Shown: positions 57,221 through 64,000 of the stretch, piece by piece | Position numbering within the stretch: the first letter of the stretch is position 1 | How the letters are laid out: the number at the start of each line of letters is the position of its first letter | From: Jannaschia sp. CCS1 | GTDB taxonomy: Bacteria > Pseudomonadota > Alphaproteobacteria > Rhodobacterales > Rhodobacteraceae | Direction of reading: 5' to 3' | Length of the DNA stretch: 64,000 bases | Assembly: GCF_000013565.1 (NCBI RefSeq) | Contig: NC_007802.1 | Coordinates: 3,038,001 to 3,102,000 of the forward strand | Position numbers and translations under genes: made by a program | The notes under the pieces: generated by a model | What the model was told of the DNA's origin: nothing | Database searches by the model: none | The model's input: only the letters and a program-made list of their open reading frames with translations

Positions 57221-58248
57221 AAACCATGAATGGTGCCCTGATCGGATGCGGCTTCTTCGCTGAAAATCATATGCATGCCTGGGCCGGGTTAGAGGGTGCG
57301 CGGATCGTGGCGCTGTGCGACCGCGACGTCGACAAGGCGCAGGCAATGGCCAAAAAGTTCGGGATCGACCAAGTGTTCAGCGATGCCGATGACCTGTTCG
57401 CCGAAGTCTCGCTGGATTTCGTGGATGTGGCGACCACCGCGGCCTCTCACCGTCCGCTGGTCGAGACAGCCGTGCGGCATGCGCCGACCGTCATCTGCCA
57501 GAAACCCTTTGCGGAAACGCTGGAGGATGCGAGAGCCATGGTGGCAGCGGCACAGACCGCGGGCACCCAGCTGATCGTGCACGAGAATTTCCGCTGGCAG
57601 CGCCCGTTCGTGAAGATCAAGGACCTCATCACGGCAGGACAGATCGGGGCGCCACATTGGGCGCGTTTTTCCTTTCGCCACGGCTACGACAACTACGTCA
57701 ACCAGCCCTATCTGGCCGAAATCGAGCGCTTTACGATCATGGATGTCGGCCTGCATCTGTTCGACCTCGCGCGGCACATCATGGGCGAGGTGACCGACCT
57801 GTCCTGCACCACCCAACGGCTGAACCAGGTCGTGCGTGGCGAAGACGCCTTTACCGCCCTACTGGCCCATGACAGCGGGGCAACGAGCGTCTGCGACTGC
57901 TCTTTCTGGACGAAACTCGACCCCGATCCGTTTCCGCGAACCCTGGCGCAGATCGAAGGGGCGAAGGGCACGATCATGCTCGACGCGGATTTTCGCCTCA
58001 CATTGCACACGGACGGGGCGCATACCATCACGGCGGCCGAACCCGAGGTGCCGCCCTGGGGAGCGCGCCCCTGGCATGGCGTTCAGGACAGCGTGATCCG
58101 GTTCCAGGCCCACGCCCTGCGCGTGATGCGCGGCGAAGACACGCCGCAGCCGTCGGGCGCGGACAATCTGCGGACGCTGGCGCTGGCACTGGCCGCCTAC
58201 GACGCTGCGGAAGACCGCCGCACCATCGCGATGGAGGGACAGGCTTGA
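57217..58248 (+). CDS. apsD: Probable D-apiose dehydrogenase (Gfo/Idh/MocA family)
   Basis: The 343-residue NAD(P)-dependent oxidoreductase opens with a Rossmann motif (GALIGCGFFAENHMHAW). The family motif CQKPFAETLEDARAMV and HENFRWQRPFVKIKDLI follow, with HxxxD-type catalytic text in MDVGLHLFDLARHIMGEVTD. These features and the ALIGCGFF start resemble ApsD, which oxidises D-apiose to apionolactone. The next gene start shares one base with its stop. Confidence 0.75.
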   Translation: MKTMNGALIGCGFFAENHMHAWAGLEGARIVALCDRDVDKAQAMAKKFGIDQVFSDADDLFAEVSLDFVDVATTAASHRPLVETAVRHAPTVICQKPFAETLEDARAMVAAAQTAGTQLIVHENFRWQRPFVKIKDLITAGQIGAPHWARFSFRHGYDNYVNQPYLAEIERFTIMDVGLHLFDLARHIMGEVTDLSCTTQRLNQVVRGEDAFTALLAHDSGATSVCDCSFWTKLDPDPFPRTLAQIEGAKGTIMLDADFRLTLHTDGAHTITAAEPEVPPWGARPWHGVQDSVIRFQAHALRVMRGEDTPQPSGADNLRTLALALAAYDAAEDRRTIAMEGQA

Positions 58249-59426
58249 TGATCCGCTTTGAGGCCGATTACCTGATTGAGACACCCGGCGATCCGCAGGC
58301 GGCGACGGAGACGATGGCGGGCGAGCAATCCTCCGGCACCTTCGTATCGGTCCCCGGCGAGACAGCGGAATTGAAAGAGCGTGCCGCCGCGCGCGTGGAG
58401 CGACTGGAGGACCTTGGCGAGGTGCCCGCCCCCTCCCTGCCAACGCCGGGCGCTGCGGGCGCGCAGCGGCGGGCGCGGGTTACCCTGTCCTGGCCGATGG
58501 ATAGCATCGGCGCCTCTCTGCCAAATCTGATGACGACTGTGGGGGGGAACCTTTTCGAGCTGCGCGCTTTCTCTGGGCTGCGGGTAGAAGACATCCGCCT
58601 GCCTGCGGCATTTGCAGCAGCGGGACCTGGGCCACGCTTTGGCCCGGACGGCACGCGGCGTTTGGCGGGCGTGGAAAAGGGCCCCTTAATCGGAACCATC
58701 GTAAAGCCATCCGTCGGCCTGTCGCCAGAGAACACGGCAGGCCTCGTCGCCGAGATGGCCGAGGCGGGCCTTGATTTCATCAAGGATGACGAGTTGCAGG
58801 CTGACGGCCCCGCCTGCCCGTTCGACGCCCGTGTCCGCGCGGTCATGGATGTCCTCAACCGGCACGCGGACCGGACCGGAAAAAAGGTGATGTATGCGTT
58901 CAATCTGACCGGAGAGGTGGACGAGATGCGGCGTCGACACGACCTCGTCCGCGATCTGGGTGGCACGTGTGTGATGGTGTCGATGCTCCCTGTCGGCCTC
59001 TCCGGGTTCCTGGCGCTGTCGCGTCACGCCGACCTGCCGATCCACGCGCACCGGAACGGATGGGGCGCTCTGTCGCGGCATCCCGCGCTTGGCTGGTCCT
59101 ATGTGGCATTCTCGAAGCTGTGGCGATTGGCCGGGGCCGACCATCTGCACGTCAACGGCCTGTCCAACAAGTTCTGCGAGCCCGACGAAAGCGTCACTGC
59201 GTCCGCGCGCGCCTGCCTGTCCCCGCTGATGGAAGGCCATCCGATGCTTGCGATGCCGGTGTTTTCCTCCGGCCAGACGGCGGCGCAGGCCGCCCCAACG
59301 CTGGCCGCGCTCGGCTCCGCCGATCTGATCCACGCCGCCGGCGGTGGCATCCTCGGCCACCCTGACGGGCCCCGGGCCGGGGTCGCGGCGATGCGGTCTG
59401 CCTGGGCCGAGGCGATGCACGGATGA
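58248..59426 (+). CDS. RuBisCO-like protein acting on 3-oxo-isoapionate 4-phosphate
   Basis: This 392-residue RuBisCO-superfamily member keeps several RuBisCO active-site elements: GTIVKPSVGL (Lys153, Lys175 position), the metal-ligand motif FIKDDE (Lys179, Asp181, Glu182) and HAHRNG (His268, Arg269). The second active-site Lys of KPK is Ser here, so it is not a carboxylase. Apionate clusters have two RuBisCO-like enzymes: OiaX, a decarboxylase giving L-erythrulose 1-phosphate, and OiaT, a transcarboxylase/hydrolase giving 3-phosphoglycerate and glycolate. I cannot decide between them from motifs. No tetrulose-phosphate isomerase gene is nearby, which favours OiaT slightly. The ATG at 58248 is preferred over TTG at 58245. 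Confidence 0.88.
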   Translation: MIRFEADYLIETPGDPQAATETMAGEQSSGTFVSVPGETAELKERAAARVERLEDLGEVPAPSLPTPGAAGAQRRARVTLSWPMDSIGASLPNLMTTVGGNLFELRAFSGLRVEDIRLPAAFAAAGPGPRFGPDGTRRLAGVEKGPLIGTIVKPSVGLSPENTAGLVAEMAEAGLDFIKDDELQADGPACPFDARVRAVMDVLNRHADRTGKKVMYAFNLTGEVDEMRRRHDLVRDLGGTCVMVSMLPVGLSGFLALSRHADLPIHAHRNGWGALSRHPALGWSYVAFSKLWRLAGADHLHVNGLSNKFCEPDESVTASARACLSPLMEGHPMLAMPVFSSGQTAAQAAPTLAALGSADLIHAAGGGILGHPDGPRAGVAAMRSAWAEAMHG

Positions 59427-60712
59427 CTGTGCCGCGCCTCGCCTGGTATGGCGACGATTTCACCGGGTCCGCCGCCGTCATGGACGAGCTGGCGCAGGCC
59501 GGGCTGACGGCCGTTCTGTTCACACGGATGCCCGACGATGCAACTGCCACCCGCTTTGCGGGATACGATGCCGTCGGTCTCGCCGGAACCGCGCGGACCC
59601 GCGGGCCCGCCTGGATGAGACGGGAATTGCCGGGCGTCTTCGACTGGATGGAAAGGACCGGCGCTGACCATCTGCACTACAAGATCTGTTCCACCTTCGA
59701 CTCGTCAGCCGAGCTTGGGTCGATCGGCCTTGCTGCCGAGATCGGTTTGGCGCAGCTCGGCGGATGGGCGCCCTGCCTGACCGCCGCACCGTCCATGGGG
59801 CGATGGCAGTGTTACGGGACGCTGTTCGCCCGCGGACCGGACGGCGCCGCGCACCGGCTCGACCGACACCCGGTGATGCGCCAGCATCCTTCGACGCCCA
59901 TGGCAGAGGCCGATCTGGCGCGCCATCTTGCGGAGCAGACTGACCTACCCATCGGCTTGCTCACGCTCGACCAGCTGGCGGGTGGGGTGCCGGAGCGGGA
60001 TCGTGATGGGATCGTTTTGCTCGACGCCCAAAGAGAGGCCGACATGGTGCTGGCAGGCGCGATCCTAGCGGATAATGGTGCGGGGTTATTGCTTGGCTCC
60101 CAAGGGGTTGAAATGGCATTGATCGCCCATTGGCGGGCGGCCGGGCGGCTGGGTTCCGAGCAACCGCGCACCCCACTTCGACCGGCGCGTCTGGCGGTGG
60201 TTTCGGGCTCTGTCTCAGAGGGAACCGCGGCGCAGATCACAGCGGCGAAGGCGGCCGGTTTTGCAACATTCGCGCTCGACACCGCGTCGCTGCTCGACGG
60301 GGCGGTGCCGGATTTGACCAAAGCCACCGCTGCCCTGCGCCAGGGGGCGTCAATCCTGTGCCACACGGCATTGGGGCCGCAGGACCCCCGCCTGTCCGCG
60401 ACACGCGACCGACAACGATCGCTTGGCCTTTCACCGGAAGACACGGCGGAGCGGATTGGCACGGCCCTTGGTCAGGTTTTGGCCCGGCTTGCGCCGACAG
60501 CCGAACGACTGGTCGTCGCCGGGGGCGACAGTTCAGGCTTCGTGACCACGGCGCTTGGCGTGGATGCGTTGACGGCTCTTGCTCCGGTGGACCCCGGAGC
60601 GCCACTGATGCGCGTTCATGGCGGAGCAGCCGATGGGGCGGAGCTGGTGTTGAAAGGGGGTCAGATGGGCGCGCGCGATCTCTTTGTTCGGCTGCGGAAT
60701 GGCGACCGCTAG
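59423..60712 (+). CDS. oiaK: Probable 3-oxo-isoapionate kinase (DUF1537 family)
   Basis: The 429-residue protein is a four-carbon-acid-sugar-kinase family member. The N-terminal domain has WYGDDFTGSAAVMDELAQAG and YKICSTFDSS. The C-terminal nucleotide-binding domain has VVSGSVSEGTAAQI, VAGGDSSGFVTTALGVDALT and PGAPLMRVHGG then ELVLKGGQMG. It would phosphorylate 3-oxo-isoapionate at O4, giving the substrate of the RuBisCO-like enzyme. It overlaps that gene by 4 bp (ATGA), and its stop overlaps the stop of the opposite-strand gene. Confidence 0.78.
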   Translation: MTVPRLAWYGDDFTGSAAVMDELAQAGLTAVLFTRMPDDATATRFAGYDAVGLAGTARTRGPAWMRRELPGVFDWMERTGADHLHYKICSTFDSSAELGSIGLAAEIGLAQLGGWAPCLTAAPSMGRWQCYGTLFARGPDGAAHRLDRHPVMRQHPSTPMAEADLARHLAEQTDLPIGLLTLDQLAGGVPERDRDGIVLLDAQREADMVLAGAILADNGAGLLLGSQGVEMALIAHWRAAGRLGSEQPRTPLRPARLAVVSGSVSEGTAAQITAAKAAGFATFALDTASLLDGAVPDLTKATAALRQGASILCHTALGPQDPRLSATRDRQRSLGLSPEDTAERIGTALGQVLARLAPTAERLVVAGGDSSGFVTTALGVDALTALAPVDPGAPLMRVHGGAADGAELVLKGGQMGARDLFVRLRNGDR

Positions 60713-61515
60713 GCGACCATAGCCAGCGAGGCCCGCACGGCGCTGTCGATGTCGTCCTTGCTCAATGGGGCATCAGCCCTGCTTGGATCTGCATAGTCAT
60801 CACGGCGCAGACGGAGGGGAAGCTCCAACCCGATGGGAAGATCGCGCGGCAACGCTCCCAGCAGATCCTCATACCCGATGTCACCCGCGCCAATCGCGGC
60901 AAAGACCCACCCCTGCCCGGTATCCGAGACGTCCTTCAAATGAAGATGCCTCAGCCAGCGGCCCGCGGCTCCGACCTGTTCTTCCAAGGCAACCTGCCCC
61001 TTGGCGTATGTGTGGACATTACCCAGATCGAGGTTCAGGCCCAATCGTGCCGGATCGGCATCGATGCGGTCGAGAAACGCAGCACCTGCAGCCGCATCGG
61101 GGATCAGATCCCCCGCGCCATGGCCAGGGTTCTCCAACAGGATCATCGGCCCGTGCGATGCTGCGTCCAGCGTTCGGCGGATCGCATCCTCATTCGCGGC
61201 GGGCCCTGCATTGGTCACGACAAAGGGCGCTCCGATCCGCTCGGCAAATCGCAGACGCCGGTTGAGCGCAGCCACGGCGTCTGTGTCCGAGAGATCCAGG
61301 TGTGCCGACAAAGCTCCCGCCGTCAGGCCGCGCTCCTCCAGCATGAGACGCATCGCATCGGCGGACCGGTCCGAGAAATCGTCCTCCGTGAACGGCACGT
61401 AACCTTTGATGAAGGCAGGCTCCACATGGCTCGCCCTCGCAGCCGCCGCCCCGTCAAGGGCGGCTGCCATGCCGTACCCATCCCAGGCGACGGTCGAGAC
61501 CGAAACGGTCCTCAC
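60709..61515 (-). CDS. Xylose isomerase-like TIM-barrel protein, possible OiaC-type or sugar epimerase
   Basis: The GTG at 61515 overlaps the apnO stop (GTGA) and gives a 268-residue product. The AP-endonuclease-2 (xylose isomerase-like) fold is indicated by GAPFVVTNAGPAANEDAIRR, ILLENPGHGAGDLIPDAAAG, LGLNLDLGNVHTYAKGQVAL and LRHLHLKDVSDTGQGWVFAA with IGAGDIGYE. The Glu of LLEN, Asp of LDLGN and His of HLKD look like metal ligands. In other apionate clusters a decarboxylase (OiaC) acts directly on 3-oxo-isoapionate, and I recall it as a TIM-barrel of this type, so this is a candidate. An epimerase or isomerase is equally possible. Confidence 0.75.
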   Translation of the reverse strand: MRTVSVSTVAWDGYGMAAALDGAAAARASHVEPAFIKGYVPFTEDDFSDRSADAMRLMLEERGLTAGALSAHLDLSDTDAVAALNRRLRFAERIGAPFVVTNAGPAANEDAIRRTLDAASHGPMILLENPGHGAGDLIPDAAAGAAFLDRIDADPARLGLNLDLGNVHTYAKGQVALEEQVGAAGRWLRHLHLKDVSDTGQGWVFAAIGAGDIGYEDLLGALPRDLPIGLELPLRLRRDDYADPSRADAPLSKDDIDSAVRASLAMVA

Positions 61516-62369
61516 TTCCCGGCGATCAGTTCGGCGGCTTGCTTGACCTTGGCGGGGTTCAGCGCCTCGCGCCAATCCTCTTTCACCACGATGTCCTTGG
61601 CGAACTCCATCAGTCGCAACGCCGCGTCAGAGGGCACTTTGGGCGAGTAGCCAAACCACATGGCGATTTCCACATTCAGATGCCCGATCATGAAATCCAG
61701 CGCCGCCTGCCGATCAATGCCGTAGCGGTCGGCACATTCATCGACCGCATGAACCATCGTTTCGACAAACGGCATCGCGACCATTTCGGAAAGGCCGGGC
61801 TCCAGGATAGCCAGCTGTTCGGTCGTCACGCGGTGGGTACGGGTGACGGGCGACCACATCGTCTCACAAATATCCGCGCCGATGGCGTAATGCTCTTCCG
61901 GACCCTGCATGAGCGCGCAGACAATCGCCTGCTTGGCGATCCCGCCGTGGTAGTCGGTTCGCGCGGCGGGGTCCGTCTCGTCGTTGAACAGGGGGGGATG
62001 GCACGGGTGGCCGATGAAATAGGTGATGTCCGCACGCTCGGGCATCACACCGGCATAGGGGGCCGCGGCATCGAGGATCAGCACAATCGTTCCGGGGCGG
62101 ACCCGAGGCACGATGTCCTCAGCCACCTTCTCTATGATGTTGTCAGGAAGGGCCAATACGACGACATCCGCCTCGTCGATCCATCCGTCGCCGTCGGTGA
62201 GCGGGATGCCCATACCCTGTAACCTGTCCCGACCCTCCGGCGCTATCTCGATCGCCGCGAGGTGATGCGCGCTATCGTGGATCTTGCGCGTGATCCGCGC
62301 ACCCATTTTTCCGCCCGCGCCAAGGATCGCGACTGTCTTGGGCCCTACATCATTCTTATCTTTCACCAT
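61512..62369 (-). CDS. apnO: Probable D-apionate oxidoisomerase
   Basis: The 285-residue NAD-dependent enzyme has a Rossmann motif near the N-terminus (VAILGAGGKMGARITRKIHD) and the typical stretch ADITYFIGHPCHPPLFNDET, then QAIVCALMQGPEEHYAIGAD and VTRTHRVTTEQLAILEPGLS. This pattern is what I recall for ApnO, which converts D-apionate to 3-oxo-isoapionate. It is divergent from the gntR gene with a putative operator between them, and the TIM-barrel gene is coupled downstream. Confidence 0.78.
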   Translation of the reverse strand: MVKDKNDVGPKTVAILGAGGKMGARITRKIHDSAHHLAAIEIAPEGRDRLQGMGIPLTDGDGWIDEADVVVLALPDNIIEKVAEDIVPRVRPGTIVLILDAAAPYAGVMPERADITYFIGHPCHPPLFNDETDPAARTDYHGGIAKQAIVCALMQGPEEHYAIGADICETMWSPVTRTHRVTTEQLAILEPGLSEMVAMPFVETMVHAVDECADRYGIDRQAALDFMIGHLNVEIAMWFGYSPKVPSDAALRLMEFAKDIVVKEDWREALNPAKVKQAAELIAGK

Positions 62370-62397
62370 CTCACTCCGACATGCATATCATAGTATC

Positions 62398-62416
62398 TCA
62401 TCAACATGTCATACCA
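62398..62416. promoter_or_regulatory. Putative GntR operator in the apnO/gntR divergent region
   Basis: TCATCAACATGTCATACCA differs at only 2 of 19 bases from the site at 55522-55540. On the minus strand it includes TGGTATGACAT, one mismatch from TNGTNNNACNA. A third TCAT lies 10 bases to the left (62388-62391), so TCAT repeats run at about helical-turn spacing. It lies 29 bases from the apnO start codon. Confidence 0.65.
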
Positions 62417-62481
62417 CTTATAAGATAGCCAGGATAGGGGAAGTTGTGATATCGCGGGCGCGATTATGCTTGAGAGGTGGC

Positions 62482-63222
62482 ATGGACGGTAAATCAGAAC
62501 CACACGAGCCTATTCGCCGTCCCAAATTGGGGGAGGAAGTGCGCGACCGACTTCTCGCCATCTTGGATTCCGGCGACCTGTCACCCGGAGATCGCTTTCC
62601 GTCAGAACGCGAATTGATGGCCCGTTTCGATGTGGGCCGACCCGCCGTGCGCGAAGCCATGCAATCTCTGCAGGGGATGGGTCTGATCGACGTCCGGCAC
62701 GGCGAACGCCCCCGCGTCTCGAAACCCACCCTTGCCGGCAGCCTCGCCCTTGTCGAGCGCAGCATGCGGCAAGCCCTGTCCCTGTCAGAGCCGGAGCTGG
62801 AAGACCTCAAGAAGGTTCGGCTGATGGCGGAAGGCTATATGGCCCGCCTCGCCGCACGGCACCGAACGGACGACCATGTCGCAGACTTGAGGGACATCCT
62901 GTCGCGACAGGAACACGCCGCTGGCACGGAAGTTGAGACGTTCACGCGGCTTGATGGTGAATTCCACAACGCAATCGCCCGGAGCGCGGGCAACCCCGTG
63001 ATGGTGTATTTCATCGACGCCATCTTCAAATGGCTCAAGGAATTCCATATCCAGTCGGTTCATCAGCCGGGCTTGGAAGCGCTCACGATTGCCGAACACC
63101 AGGACATACTGGCCGCCATAGAGGCCCAGAACGGCTCCGCTGCGCATCGCGCGATGAACAACCACCTCAGCCGGGCGAACGCGCTCTATCAAAGCGCCCA
63201 CCGTCAGGCCGCCGATAGTTAA
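62482..63222 (+). CDS. GntR-family transcriptional regulator with FCD domain
   Basis: The ATG at 62482 follows GAGAGGTGG and gives 246 residues. The N-terminal winged helix is clear (GEEVRDRLLAILDSGDLSPG, RFPSERELMARFDVGRPAVR, EAMQSLQGMGLIDVRHGE). The C-terminal FCD domain has the likely metal ligands in RLDGEFHNAIARSAGN, IAEHQDILAAI and RAMNNHL. FCD regulators usually repress catabolic operons and release DNA on binding a sugar acid. The two matching operators make it the likely controller of both arms of the apiose cluster. Confidence 0.92.
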   Translation: MDGKSEPHEPIRRPKLGEEVRDRLLAILDSGDLSPGDRFPSERELMARFDVGRPAVREAMQSLQGMGLIDVRHGERPRVSKPTLAGSLALVERSMRQALSLSEPELEDLKKVRLMAEGYMARLAARHRTDDHVADLRDILSRQEHAAGTEVETFTRLDGEFHNAIARSAGNPVMVYFIDAIFKWLKEFHIQSVHQPGLEALTIAEHQDILAAIEAQNGSAAHRAMNNHLSRANALYQSAHRQAADS

Positions 63223-63299
63223 TGGGCGGAACGAAGAAGCCTGTCTGATCCGTCAGCCTCACCATGTGGCAAGACATCTCAACGGGAGTCCTCCATGCC

Positions 63300-63660
63300 C
63301 CATCTCGATCACACAGTTTTGTCAATTTTTGCCGTGATGAACGCGGTGTCGGCCACCACCCGCTGTGGGCCTATGCCAAGGATCTGAACACGTTCGCGTG
63401 CTTCACCGAAGGACGTCACCTCACCCAGCCGCGCGTTGATCGAGCGGCGGGTCGGAGACCGACACCCCCTGACCGAATAGTCAGCGCCGATTTCGCCGAC
63501 GACCTTCAGAAAACAAGGAGTTTCCGCCAGCAAGTCGTATTGACGTAGAACCCGCTCGACAACGCGCTCAACGTCTGGCCTTAGACGACGTGGGCCATAT
63601 CTCGGAACGCGGCGCTTTGGACGCAACGCGCTGGCGCGCCCATCATCGAGTGCAAGCCGA
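63300..63660 (-). pseudogene. Second TniA/Mu-type transposase remnant
   Basis: The minus-strand text LALDDGRASALRPKRRVPRY, GPRRLRPDVERVVERVLRQY and CFLKVVGEIGADYSVRGCRS aligns with the same part of a TniA-like transposase as the remnant at 40.9-41.3 kb (there DGRAAALEPGRHGPRPGSKR). Sequence similarity between the two is partial, so they are different old copies. The catalytic domain is absent. Confidence 0.6.
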
Positions 63661-64000
63661 CAGCGATACTCTCATACAGAACTCCGCAAAACGCCCATAT
63701 CTCGGGCCGCAGCCGTAAGCGGAGGCCGATGTCTCCACCAGCTCGGTCACACCCCAATATCGGTCGCAGACAATCGGCCCAGTTGATCGCGAGCGCTTGT
63801 TCGTCATGGTCGCTCGTCTTGCGTGAATGGCCCTACCGCCCCTACATCTTCCACAGAACACATCTGTCTTGGAGCCAAGGGTGCACTCCAGCAACCAACA
63901 ATACAATCTAGAGACCAACGACAAAGCAACAGATTGACTCTGCTCAGTTTTCGAACCAGTCGTCCGGACATTAATGGCACCACGACACAGTCATATGCAG
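63661..64000. other. Right edge of window without a recognised gene
   Basis: Short open frames exist on both strands, but none has a nameable family feature. It may be more transposase debris upstream of the remnant at 63.3-63.66 kb. Confidence 0.4.

Noticed and set aside
60130-61650. 506-codon open frame on the plus strand across oiaK, the TIM-barrel gene and apnO
   Set aside because: It is a shadow of three recognisable genes in other frames, and its translation is low-complexity and Arg/Gly-rich.
1-64000. CRISPR array, tRNA or rRNA genes, or prophage
   Set aside because: No regularly spaced repeats, tRNA cloverleaf or rRNA sequence was noticed, and the phage-like proteins all belong to the T6SS.

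Overview
The window reads as a chromosome segment of a GC-rich alphaproteobacterium, most likely Rhodobacterales (Roseobacter group). The evidence is the imp-type order of the type VI secretion (T6SS) genes, a NasTS-controlled nitrate assimilation operon with an ABC nitrate transporter, and protein sequences typical of that group. Dense stop/start overlaps (ATGA, GTGA, TGATG) show that most genes lie in tightly coupled operons.

Region 1 (1-24.8 kb) is a complete T6SS locus. A minus-strand arm carries clpV, hcp, an unrecognised 351-residue protein, vgrG and, coupled to vgrG, a truncated secreted Cys-containing protein. A divergent plus-strand arm carries tssA, tssB, tssC, a second tssC-like gene (impD), tagJ, tssE, tssF, tssG, fha, tssK, tssL (with an OmpA domain), tssM and a tagF-pppA fusion. 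No PpkA kinase gene is present. The FHA and PP2C domains have both lost key residues, so the usual threonine-phosphorylation switch looks eroded. A lone Wza-type polysaccharide export lipoprotein follows (24.8-25.9 kb).

Region 2 (26.2-40.3 kb) is assimilatory nitrate reduction. It contains nasT and nasS (antiterminator and nitrate sensor), a leader RNA with two ANTAR-type hexaloop hairpins overlapping a terminator, nrtA, nrtB, a fused nrtC-nrtD ATPase, nirB, nirD, nasA, a TrpD2-like gene and cysG for siroheme. Nitrate would be imported, reduced to nitrite and then to ammonium, with expression gated by NasT at the leader.

Region 3 (40.3-50.8 kb) has a peptide-use cassette (a serine hydrolase plus an Opp/Dpp-type ABC transporter) and a GNAT protein. 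It is bracketed by gene debris: a decayed TniA-like transposase joined to the tail of a Fic protein on the left, and IS6, IS3 and ScpB-like fragments on the right.

Region 4 (50.8-63.2 kb) looks like a D-apiose catabolic island. A ribose-type ABC transporter diverges from apnL-apsD-RuBisCO-like-oiaK. The genes for a TIM-barrel enzyme and ApnO run convergently and diverge from a GntR/FCD regulator gene. A nearly identical 19-base motif sits in both divergent intergenic regions and is the likely operator. Another TniA-like remnant lies to the right. Apiose occurs in plant pectins, so use of plant or seagrass material is a reasonable inference. All assignments come from reading the sequence, without database searches.
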